Below, one piece after another: positions 9,940 through 18,078 of a stretch of 64,000 nucleotides of DNA (position 1 is its first letter; the number at the start of each line of letters is the position of its first letter). The DNA is taken from the NCBI RefSeq assembly GCF_002744755.1, contig NZ_KZ319288.1:248001-312000 (forward strand), in the 5' to 3' direction. The translations under genes and the position numbers were made by a program. Source of the stretch: Leeuwenhoekiella nanhaiensis (GTDB lineage: Bacteria; Bacteroidota; Bacteroidia; Flavobacteriales; Flavobacteriaceae). The notes under the pieces are model-generated. The model searched no databases. It was not told the origin of the DNA and saw only the letters and a list, made by a program, of their open reading frames with translations.

Positions 9940-12900
9940 ATGCAAGCACTATTAACCAAAATAACACCCGATTACCGCGCGTTTGTTGATGATCAGGTAT
10001 TGACCGCGGGTCAACTCAATGAGTTTTTAGACTTTTTTCAGGACCAGGATAGACTCTCTCGTATTTGCCTGAGCGGTGTAGGCATCGTTTGTGGATTTGA
10101 GGTTTCAACAGCAGGAACCACACTAATCGTAAAACCCGGGTGTGGCATTACCACCGATGGTGACCTGATCAAACTCTTGCAACCGGTAAAAGAAACCGAA
10201 GCAGGTGAACAACTTACCGGTAGCGATGTGTATCAAAAACTGGCCGGCCAGGCTTTACATTACACACATTACCGCGAGTTTGAGGACGCCTATGCCAAAT
10301 ATCCCTATTTCAGAACCGGAGCTGGCGAAACGGCGACACAAATTCCTTTACTTGAATTACGAACAGAGGCTACTAAAGAAACCGGGAAAGACAACGTACT
10401 TACTGCTGAAGAACTCAAAGACAAAGTGGTGGTTTTATACCTGGAAACCTACCCGCAAACACCTGATATCTGTACCGAAACCAATTGTGACAATCAGGGA
10501 GAACGACAGGCGGTTAATTTGCGAGTGTTACTTGTTAACGAGAGTGACGTCCCCGTACTATTAAAGAAAGATTCCATTTACGGTGTTCACAACAACCTGG
10601 TTGCATATCAAAGTCTGCCAGAAATAAAAGTACCCAGACTTCTTCTTAAAACAGGAGCAAAAGAAATAAAAGAACCGCCGAGACTGGATACCTCTGCCCT
10701 GCTCGATTTTATCAATCTGCGTAAAGATTTGCTTTTTGATGAAAGTCTGATCCAATTACCTAAAGAAGTTAATGGCTTAGAAAGTCTTAAAACCACCAAA
10801 GAAATCGCAGAAACACCCATTAAGTTTTCTCCCGGCTTCTCGATTGCCGAAGAAATCAAACCTTTAAAACCGGTTTTTCCGGAGATCAGAGATTTATCGG
10901 GTTTGCGCATCAATACCAACTTTAAACCTGTAAATACCAAAACCTATTCGGCTCTGGCTTCAGACTACAGAGTGAAATGCGCGGGGCTTGCCGGTGAACT
11001 GGCAAATGGTTTCCTTAAAGTACAGGAAAATTTCAGACAACTTCTTGATATAGAATCTATAAAACTAAACAGTCTCATTCAAAACTTGAATACGCTTTCC
11101 AAGCAAATTCCGCAGGAACAGGTTCAGTATTATTACGATTACCTGGCTGATTTGACTGCTGTGTACAACGAAGTTCGGGACTTGATTTTGCACATTCAAC
11201 ACGTGTGCTGTCCACCCATTGATGCCTTTCCGAAGCATCTGCTTTTGGGCAAGCCTAATGCTTCCCTGCGTTTTGCTAAAAACAGGCATAAATTTTACAA
11301 CTCGCCTATAACTGCAAATGGAGATAAGGCATTTCAAAAAGCGCGCTTTTTGCTTCAAAAGGCTGTGGTTTTAAGTGAATCCTTCAGTTTGCCTGTGCAG
11401 CCTGCAATCGTCATTACACCTTCAAACAACCCTGCACAACAACAAGAAGATGCCCGGGCTATTCCTTTCTACTATAAACCGAATGAGCAACTGACTGCAC
11501 TTTGGGATTACTTCAAAACGTCAATTTTTCGGGAGAAATTTAATCTGGGTTATCATAAAGACTTCTTAGACAAAGCCCCTACGATTACTAATCCGCTGGC
11601 GTATGAACTCACAGGCTTTAATTTCCTCAGAATTGAAGGTATTCAGGGTAAACCCTTCAGCCAGGCGCTAAAAAGTCTCGAAAACCTAAAAAAAGAATAC
11701 AATCTGGCTTTTGACATCAAGGCGATAAACATCAATGCAAGCCTTGAGGATATTGAACTGGATGCCTACTCCTGCAATTTTGATTATCTGGCAACCAGCC
11801 TAAAATCGTGGATGGCTGAGCAGGATTGTCTAAACAGTGAGGTGACCGCCTTTTTCAGCGGATTCAATATTAAAGATTTGGGCAGTCACAATTACAGTTT
11901 TGAGCAGTTTGGGCGGGAAGATTTGTTAGACAAAGAGGTTGTTATACGACCTGATTTGCGCGATTCATCAAAAATGGCAGCAGACCAAAAGTTCATCATT
12001 GACTATTACAAGATTGATGTTGAAGCGCTTAAGAAATACCCCAGAGCTCAGTTAGACCAGCTGCAAAAACTTTTGGAAGAGATTCGCCAAAAATTAACCA
12101 CAGCAAGAGATACTCAGGCGGTTTTGGCATCTTATCAAAAACAGGTTACCAGTCTGATTACTAAAATCACCGGTGGTCAAGGCGAAGGTGAAATCAAGGA
12201 ATTTTTGGCAGAAGATGCCGTACGTATGGACTTCTTTACCGAAAAATCTACATCCTCAAAAACAGATAGCTTCCGCATTCTGGGTGGTATTACCGATAGC
12301 AGCGCCACGTCTACTGCAAAAGACAGTACAGTGCGTATGAAAAGTGCTTTCAAAACCATCGCACCACTTACTCAGGAAGTTAAAGTCAATAAAACGGTAA
12401 CGGCGAGTTTATATACCAAACCCGAAGATCTGGGCTCTGTGGTGGATTTCGTTTCTAAAGATCGTGTCAATGCCAGTGCTGTTGAACTTATTAGGGATAT
12501 TCTGCGAAGGCAAAAAGAATTGTTCCCTAAAGAAACCCCAACCAATCCCAACGATCTCAAAGTAGGTCTGGAGATTCCTGCTGGTATCTTATCCCGATTA
12601 CAACTTGCGGCTTCGCACATTCCACCAGATCTGGAATCGGTGACCAAAGAAGGCAAGGAAAATTTTGTCAAAGCAATGGCAGACCTCTGCGCGTTTGTAA
12701 AAGAGGCCCGTGCCATTGTCAATGAGATTTTTAATAATCCGCAGGTTGATTATACACATTATGGCTACGAGACCATATATACGTTTATGTTAGACCGCTT
12801 GCAGGAAAACTGCTGTGCTGCCGAGCAATTGGAGGTAATTCTGGAAGAGATTGAAACCAAAAAAGCTCAAATTCTTGACGAACTCATTTTTGAAAACTTC

Positions 12901-15141
12901 GTGCGAAAACATCCCGGTCTAGAGCATAAAGCCGGGGTACCTATGGGCGGCACATTTGTAATGCTTTACGCAGGCATCACACGAGAACAGGCCGATTCAA
13001 ACATAGCTCCAAACACGGTAGTGGCCGATTTTGCACTGCCTTATATGTGCTGCTCAGACTGTGCTCCTATTGGGTTCATAATTCCGGAGCCTGTAGATAG
13101 TGCTTCGCTCATTGTTAATCCCAACCGTTTGTGTCTTGATCCTGCAAGTAAAGATCCGGTAGAAGTAACACTTACTGTCAGTCCTTCAGATGGAGAAGTA
13201 AGCCTCATCAATAAAACCATAAAAGGAATCAGCATTCAGGGAACCGCGCTGCGCATCAGTCCGCCGGAATACAATGCCTACGATACGCCCCTGCAATTTG
13301 CAGTTGATGGCGTGCTCACTACGGCCAGTTTAACGGTAATCAAAAAACCGGCTTTTGAAATTGTGACCATTCCGCAGCAACTCAGCGCTGCACCGGGTGA
13401 ATCTATTGAGTTGAAACTAGATATCGAAAACACCAATCAATTCAATACCAGCGTCTTCGAATTCAACTGGAAGGCCGGTGATCAGGAGTTTTCCGGTAAA
13501 AATCCTACCTATCGGGTTACTGTGCCTAAAGAATTTGACGGCAGTATGTTTGAAGTTCCAGTAAGTTTGAGACTTGAGGGTTCTATTTGTGAAAGCGTCA
13601 CTCAGGAAACTAATCTGCTGATTGAAATAAAGCAAGCTCAGCAAACCTTTATCAATATTGAACCCCGCCTATTCTGCGCAAATGACGAGTTTGCCTATCC
13701 CATCACCGTAATTCCGGAAGATGCCGTAGTTGAAATTGGTGGAGTTGGTGTTGAACAAAACGACAAGGGCTGGACGTTTATGCCGGCAAAAGCAGGTCCG
13801 GGTATTCATCAGATCCTTCTAAAAGACGGAAATTCAATTGGCGTGACAGTGCAGGATGTTCCCAAAGCCTTTGGCCTCAAACCTGTTTTTGACTCCGCAA
13901 ATAAACAGCTTAGCATCAGCGTTGACGATCCTAATGCAAAGGCACCGTTTGAATGGTTTATTAATGGTAAACCGCATAAAACTACTGAGGATGGACAGTT
14001 GATAATTAAGCAAAGTCAAACTGCTTTAACAGCGCGAGTATTTGTAGATGCTGTGATAGAGCCTTGCGGTAGCATACGTTCAGAGATTATCAGTATTGAA
14101 ATTCCGGCTTTGGAAACTGATGAGGTAGAAACAGTTGTCATTGCTATGGAAGAAACGCAATACTGCAATACCGATCAAAGCACGTATTCAATCACTTTCG
14201 TATCGGGTGATCCTAAAACCAAAATTACCGGGGAGGGAGTTGTCTTTGAAAATGAAAAATGGGGCTTTATACCTTTGGGTCTGGCTCCCAATATCTACGA
14301 AATTAAACCTGAAGGCGGACAGTCTATCACTATACGTGTGGGGGCTCCTTCCGGCAGAGACGTAATTCTCACTCCCAAAGAAGAAAATGGAAATCGTATT
14401 TATACCAGCAATATAACCGACACAAACGCAAGTTATACCTGGCTTCTGGACGGTAAAGCACTCGACGACTTTAAAGACAATAAAATCTCCTTTGCATTAG
14501 ATAAGGCGCTTTCAGCTGAATTGGTCTTACAGGTTAGTATTCCGCCTTGCGATAATTTGCGATCTAAGCCCACCCGTGTCGAGATCAAGGTGCAGGAGCC
14601 GGGAGACCCACCTGCCGATGATACCACCTGTAGCAGCAAAACAACCGAATATTTGAAAGCTCAGCTTCCGGCACTTAACAGTCTTCTAAAAGGAAGTCAG
14701 AATATGGATTTGGTTGGAGCAGGCACTCTGGTCAAAGAACTGTACCGCGATGTCCTGGCAGATCCCGCGATACTTACAAGCGGACTCAGCAGCGAACTCG
14801 GTCAGCGCATTCAACAGACATTAGACCGTATTCACGAAGCCTGCCTGGCTGCAAAAAGCACGGAAAAACCGCTGTTTGTAAGACTTTACATCTTCGCTCA
14901 GGATTTATTTTACGGCGTGATGCGCTGCAAGAAGTCGACCTTTTGGAGTACAACGGTGGTCGCTCCTATTCTCTCAGCGACTGAAAAACACTTTAACCGT
15001 AAAGAAAACGGCGCCTTTGGCAATCAGGATGGAGTAAGCTTCCCCGATAATCTGGAAGCCAAATATTTGGAGCTGCAGAAGCATTTCAACACGCCGCGCT
15101 ACGAGACGCATTTTAATCTGTTAATCGAAAATCTTAAGTAA
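9940..15141 (+). CDS. Large eCIS baseplate-associated protein with Ig-like repeats (unknown role)
   Basis: A 1733-residue protein that I recognise only as a type found in Bacteroidota eCIS loci. Residues 1-110 (DYRAFVDDQVLTAGQLNEF, then SGVGIVCGFEV and a GCGITTDGDLI motif) look like a folded attachment domain. Residues about 380-1050 are largely helical. Residues about 1075-1550 are beta-rich and Ig/PKD-like, and include two imperfect tandem units of about 150 residues, each with paired cysteines. Residues 1570-1733 are helical again. It has no signal peptide or membrane segment. Its place between the wedge and tape-measure genes suggests a tail fibre, receptor-binding protein or baseplate cage. 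The choice between these is inference. Confidence 0.6.
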   Translation: MQALLTKITPDYRAFVDDQVLTAGQLNEFLDFFQDQDRLSRICLSGVGIVCGFEVSTAGTTLIVKPGCGITTDGDLIKLLQPVKETEAGEQLTGSDVYQKLAGQALHYTHYREFEDAYAKYPYFRTGAGETATQIPLLELRTEATKETGKDNVLTAEELKDKVVVLYLETYPQTPDICTETNCDNQGERQAVNLRVLLVNESDVPVLLKKDSIYGVHNNLVAYQSLPEIKVPRLLLKTGAKEIKEPPRLDTSALLDFINLRKDLLFDESLIQLPKEVNGLESLKTTKEIAETPIKFSPGFSIAEEIKPLKPVFPEIRDLSGLRINTNFKPVNTKTYSALASDYRVKCAGLAGELANGFLKVQENFRQLLDIESIKLNSLIQNLNTLSKQIPQEQVQYYYDYLADLTAVYNEVRDLILHIQHVCCPPIDAFPKHLLLGKPNASLRFAKNRHKFYNSPITANGDKAFQKARFLLQKAVVLSESFSLPVQPAIVITPSNNPAQQQEDARAIPFYYKPNEQLTALWDYFKTSIFREKFNLGYHKDFLDKAPTITNPLAYELTGFNFLRIEGIQGKPFSQALKSLENLKKEYNLAFDIKAININASLEDIELDAYSCNFDYLATSLKSWMAEQDCLNSEVTAFFSGFNIKDLGSHNYSFEQFGREDLLDKEVVIRPDLRDSSKMAADQKFIIDYYKIDVEALKKYPRAQLDQLQKLLEEIRQKLTTARDTQAVLASYQKQVTSLITKITGGQGEGEIKEFLAEDAVRMDFFTEKSTSSKTDSFRILGGITDSSATSTAKDSTVRMKSAFKTIAPLTQEVKVNKTVTASLYTKPEDLGSVVDFVSKDRVNASAVELIRDILRRQKELFPKETPTNPNDLKVGLEIPAGILSRLQLAASHIPPDLESVTKEGKENFVKAMADLCAFVKEARAIVNEIFNNPQVDYTHYGYETIYTFMLDRLQENCCAAEQLEVILEEIETKKAQILDELIFENFVRKHPGLEHKAGVPMGGTFVMLYAGITREQADSNIAPNTVVADFALPYMCCSDCAPIGFIIPEPVDSASLIVNPNRLCLDPASKDPVEVTLTVSPSDGEVSLINKTIKGISIQGTALRISPPEYNAYDTPLQFAVDGVLTTASLTVIKKPAFEIVTIPQQLSAAPGESIELKLDIENTNQFNTSVFEFNWKAGDQEFSGKNPTYRVTVPKEFDGSMFEVPVSLRLEGSICESVTQETNLLIEIKQAQQTFINIEPRLFCANDEFAYPITVIPEDAVVEIGGVGVEQNDKGWTFMPAKAGPGIHQILLKDGNSIGVTVQDVPKAFGLKPVFDSANKQLSISVDDPNAKAPFEWFINGKPHKTTEDGQLIIKQSQTALTARVFVDAVIEPCGSIRSEIISIEIPALETDEVETVVIAMEETQYCNTDQSTYSITFVSGDPKTKITGEGVVFENEKWGFIPLGLAPNIYEIKPEGGQSITIRVGAPSGRDVILTPKEENGNRIYTSNITDTNASYTWLLDGKALDDFKDNKISFALDKALSAELVLQVSIPPCDNLRSKPTRVEIKVQEPGDPPADDTTCSSKTTEYLKAQLPALNSLLKGSQNMDLVGAGTLVKELYRDVLADPAILTSGLSSELGQRIQQTLDRIHEACLAAKSTEKPLFVRLYIFAQDLFYGVMRCKKSTFWSTTVVAPILSATEKHFNRKENGAFGNQDGVSFPDNLEAKYLELQKHFNTPRYETHFNLLIENLK
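13648..14592 (+). repeat. Imperfect tandem repeat of two Ig-like units inside the 1733-residue protein
   Basis: Protein residues about 1237-1387 and 1399-1550 align with each other by eye. Each begins with a Cys-containing strand (RLFCANDEFAYPITV against TQYCNTDQSTYSITF). Each then has a GVGVEQNDKGWTFMP or GEGVVFENEKWGFIP block, a GIHQILLKDG or NIYEIKPEGG block, a W-containing strand (FEWFINGKP against YTWLLDGKA) and a final Pro-Cys (EPCGS against PPCDN). The DNA copies have diverged well beyond simple recent duplication. Confidence 0.75.
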
Positions 15142-15144
15142 GTG

Positions 15145-16662
15145 ATGGCGACAGCGCAGGCTCATATCATAGATAAAGTGGTTGTAGAAGTAAGCTGCAA
15201 CTCGATGGAGCGTGCGCTGTTTCTTAAAGATCATATTGATGAGGTGTTGCAGCAACAGGTTTTCCCAAAACTGGAAGCCTGGTTGGAGACTCAGGGACTA
15301 TATTCTGAGAACTTTTACCGTTTGGAAACGCTTGATCTGGACTTAAGCACAACGACTTCAGGTTTGAATTCAGACTTAGCAGATACACTCTGCGAAAAGA
15401 TTCAGGAAAGCATAAGCAAAACCATTCAGCACAAGAATTCCGCCGAGAAATCAAGTGAAGTAGAGCTTCTGGAACCACAGGAACGTCATCCGGAAGCTTT
15501 TCTTCACTTCTTAAAAACCGGAAGCTTACCCTGGTATTTCAATGAAGGAGAAAAACTAAACCTTGAGGAGGTTGCGACAGCATTAAACCGAATGACTCCT
15601 AAGCTCAAAAAACTCTTGCTTGAACACCCGTTCGCCTTAAAACGTTTGGTTTTTCAATATGCTAATAACTCGGAATTTTTGAAAAAACTCGTGCCGGTTT
15701 TGGTACAGGGTAATTCCAAATCAATCCGTGCTTCTGAAACCGGCTATTCCAAAAACACCAATGCTGCTTATCGAGAATCGGTATTCAACCTGATCCTGGA
15801 AAGCTTTGCAGAGGCACCGGTACCTCGTATTGATCAGGCATTAAATCGGGTGTTGAGCGTATTGCTTCGGTCTAATGAAAAATTGCTTTTCACGGACCTG
15901 ATGACCTTATCGCAACTTACCGAAAATCAACTTCTTGTAACTCTAAATAAAAACAAAGTAACGCTTTCGGTAAAAGGACTTAAAAACTTAAAAAAGAGAA
16001 AATTAAAGTACATAGTAAATCCCGATAAAGTGCTTAATGAAAAGCTGGAAGAACTTTCGGTTTCACCGCAAAAACCGGTATTTGAGCCCTTCGAAAATGA
16101 GTTAACTGCAAAAGAATTTTATCCTAAAAATAGCGAGCAAGAGCACCCTACAGAAGCTGATGCCGGGTCGCTGATTGTTCAACAGGCAGGTCTGGTTTTA
16201 CTGCATCCATTCTTACCGGTATTATTTAAAGAGCTAAACTTTTTAGACGAAGCTAAGCAACTAAGAAAGTCGAAACAAGACGAAGCCGTTCATGTGCTCC
16301 ACTTTCTAGCCACAGGCAACCTAAAGCCTTTCGAAGCTGAACTGGGTTTTGAAAAATACCTGTGTGGTCTTCCGCAGCAATTTCCGGTAAAAAGGAATGT
16401 CAAGCTTTCGCGAAAGCAAAAAACTGAAGCTACCCATTTGCTGGAAACAGCCATCCAACACTGGTCTGTATTAAAAAACACATCACCGGCGGGTTTACGG
16501 GGACAATTTCTTATTCGCTCCGGTAAACTAAGCTTTGACAGCGAGCGGGATCAACTCCAACTGGAGCGGGTAACGGCAGACATTTTATTAGACCAGCTCC
16601 CCTGGGGACTGAGTATGATGCGACTGCCATGGCTCAAAAAAATACTGTACATAAACTGGTAA
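15145..16662 (+). CDS. Contractile injection system tape measure protein
   Basis: A 505-residue protein of the CIS tape-measure family (Afp14-like), which sets tube length during assembly. The N-terminal block (AHIIDKVVVEVSC to a DLDLS motif near residue 70) and the C-terminal AGLVLLHPFLPVLFKEL block followed by LDQLPWGLSMMRLPW are the two family hallmarks. The central part is variable and charged, as expected for a ruler. The start is taken as the ATG at 15145. A GTG immediately before it at 15142 is also in frame. The gene follows the 1733-residue gene by 3 bp. Confidence 0.88.
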   Translation: MATAQAHIIDKVVVEVSCNSMERALFLKDHIDEVLQQQVFPKLEAWLETQGLYSENFYRLETLDLDLSTTTSGLNSDLADTLCEKIQESISKTIQHKNSAEKSSEVELLEPQERHPEAFLHFLKTGSLPWYFNEGEKLNLEEVATALNRMTPKLKKLLLEHPFALKRLVFQYANNSEFLKKLVPVLVQGNSKSIRASETGYSKNTNAAYRESVFNLILESFAEAPVPRIDQALNRVLSVLLRSNEKLLFTDLMTLSQLTENQLLVTLNKNKVTLSVKGLKNLKKRKLKYIVNPDKVLNEKLEELSVSPQKPVFEPFENELTAKEFYPKNSEQEHPTEADAGSLIVQQAGLVLLHPFLPVLFKELNFLDEAKQLRKSKQDEAVHVLHFLATGNLKPFEAELGFEKYLCGLPQQFPVKRNVKLSRKQKTEATHLLETAIQHWSVLKNTSPAGLRGQFLIRSGKLSFDSERDQLQLERVTADILLDQLPWGLSMMRLPWLKKILYINW

Positions 16663-16673
16663 AACTGAACACT

Positions 16674-17120
16674 ATGAATTCGCTAAAACACACCTTACTT
16701 ACCCTTTTTACGGGCCTGATTTTGCTTTCATGCGGCACCAGTCTCTACGATCACTACAGCTACACCCAAACGCTGGAAACCAAAGCAGCCGCGATTAGCC
16801 TGATTAATGTCTCTGATCAAAATTTTGAAGATCATAAAGCCGCTGCAGAAGCTTTAAAAAGTCAGATAGACCTGATGTTGACTTACGAGCGCGCCAAATC
16901 AAAAAATGAAATCACCGTACAGATGTGGCAATACCTTCAAAATGAGGACTGCAGTCTGCAGCAGTTTTTAAAACTCTGGCAGCAACAAGGTACGTTAAGT
17001 CCGGTTTTTAAGGAAGAATACAGACCTCAGGTTGAGAAAATCTTTGACCTGATGGCCAATTATGAAACCCAAAAAGATGCACAGTCAAAAAGCCTGTTGC
17101 TTGACCTGATAACCCTTTAA
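16674..17120 (+). CDS. Small lipoprotein of the eCIS locus
   Basis: A 148-residue predicted lipoprotein. Starting at the ATG at 16674, the N-terminus MNSLKHTLLTLFTGLILLSC is a clean signal peptide ending in an LLSC lipobox. The longer frame from 16629 would overlap the upstream gene and bury the signal, so I reject it. The mature part is helical and glutamine/lysine-rich with no recognised domain. It lies 11 bp after the tape-measure gene and 10 bp before a further small gene, in one operon. A secreted, membrane-anchored product is unusual among cytoplasmically assembled eCIS parts. Confidence 0.75.
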   Translation: MNSLKHTLLTLFTGLILLSCGTSLYDHYSYTQTLETKAAAISLINVSDQNFEDHKAAAEALKSQIDLMLTYERAKSKNEITVQMWQYLQNEDCSLQQFLKLWQQQGTLSPVFKEEYRPQVEKIFDLMANYETQKDAQSKSLLLDLITL

Positions 17121-17130
17121 AACGACGATT

Positions 17131-17454
17131 ATGGATTTTAAAAACGTATTTGAAGCATTGAAAACAGACATTCTTGAGCTGGTAAAAGACCGTTTTGACG
17201 AAGAGGGAACTCAGGTGCGTAAAGACATTGAAGATTTTCTGGAAGGGTCTAAAGATAAACTGATGCGCTGGACCTCACTTTTGGAACAAGGTGCCCTGAC
17301 TCCTGCTGAATTTGAACTGCTGCTTAAAAGTCAAAAGGACTTACTGGTGATTCAAAGCCTGCAACGTGCCGGAATTTCTAAAATCAAAATTGGCCTTTTT
17401 AAGAACGAAGCCATAAAAATCATTGTAAATAAGACCGTTACGGCACTCATTTAA
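17131..17454 (+). CDS. Small helical eCIS-locus protein of unknown function
   Basis: A 107-residue protein without signal peptide or clear membrane helix. It is predicted to be mostly alpha-helical and acidic in its first half (KDRFDEEGTQVRKDIEDFLEG) and more hydrophobic at the end (KIIVNKTVTALI). I do not recognise a family. It is placed between a lipoprotein and a two-helix membrane protein with spacings of 10-11 bp, so the three are likely co-translated and may act together. Confidence 0.7.
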   Translation: MDFKNVFEALKTDILELVKDRFDEEGTQVRKDIEDFLEGSKDKLMRWTSLLEQGALTPAEFELLLKSQKDLLVIQSLQRAGISKIKIGLFKNEAIKIIVNKTVTALI

Positions 17455-17465
17455 ATTAAAAAACC

Positions 17466-18074
17466 ATGGAAAGTCTTACGTTTTTCGAACAGGTTTTTAT
17501 GTATCTCGGCATCCTGATGTTTTTTGTTTTGCTGGGTTCGCTGGTATTTTTTGTAATCAAGGGAAAAGAACTTAAACCTTTACTCCTGTTTTTCCTGATG
17601 CCGATTTTAATGATTGGTTATCCCAGTATTCAGGAGATAAAATATCAGGAAATCTGGATCAAACTTCACAAATCCCAACAGGATTTGGTTGAAAATCCTG
17701 CAGATAGTGCTTCACGTAAAAAAGTGGAAGCCCTTACTAACAAAATTGAAGCCCGTGCACATACCGAAGAGCAATTGAACAGCATTACTTATTCTAAAAT
17801 CCTGCTTCAAAAACCCAAAGAGGCCGAATATTTTGCTGAAAAAGCCCTTTCTGAAAATCAAAACTCCGAGACCGCTAAAGAGTTGAAGCAGGTCGCGCAG
17901 GTACAGGAAGAACTGAAGATTGCTAACCGGTATACCGCGACCGCAGCCGCCATTGACAGCGCTGCCGCTAAACAACTTCAACAGGTGAGACTTCCGGCCA
18001 GATACGAACCTATAAACCAGTATGTACTGCGTACGCGCTATTTAAGTACACAGCAACGAACTCAAAATAATTAA
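17466..18074 (+). CDS. Two-helix membrane protein of the eCIS locus
   Basis: A 202-residue protein with two strong membrane segments at residues about 9-31 (MYLGILMFFVLLGSLVFFVI) and about 38-54 (LLLFFLMPILMIGY). An Ala/Glu/Gln-rich helical tail follows, with a TPR-like look at ITYSKILLQKPKEAEYFAEK. No family is recognised. It sits directly before the DUF4157 cargo gene (4 bp gap). With the upstream lipoprotein it gives the locus two envelope components, which could anchor the particle or help its release. That role is inference. Confidence 0.72.
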   Translation: MESLTFFEQVFMYLGILMFFVLLGSLVFFVIKGKELKPLLLFFLMPILMIGYPSIQEIKYQEIWIKLHKSQQDLVENPADSASRKKVEALTNKIEARAHTEEQLNSITYSKILLQKPKEAEYFAEKALSENQNSETAKELKQVAQVQEELKIANRYTATAAAIDSAAAKQLQQVRLPARYEPINQYVLRTRYLSTQQRTQNN

Positions 18075-18078
18075 GGTT

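Noticed and set aside
16404-16417. Perfect 14-bp palindrome GCTTTCGCGAAAGC in the tape-measure gene
   Set aside because: It occurs only once as a perfect copy in what I could scan, and lies inside coding sequence. It may be a genome-wide motif of the lineage, but nothing here shows a function.
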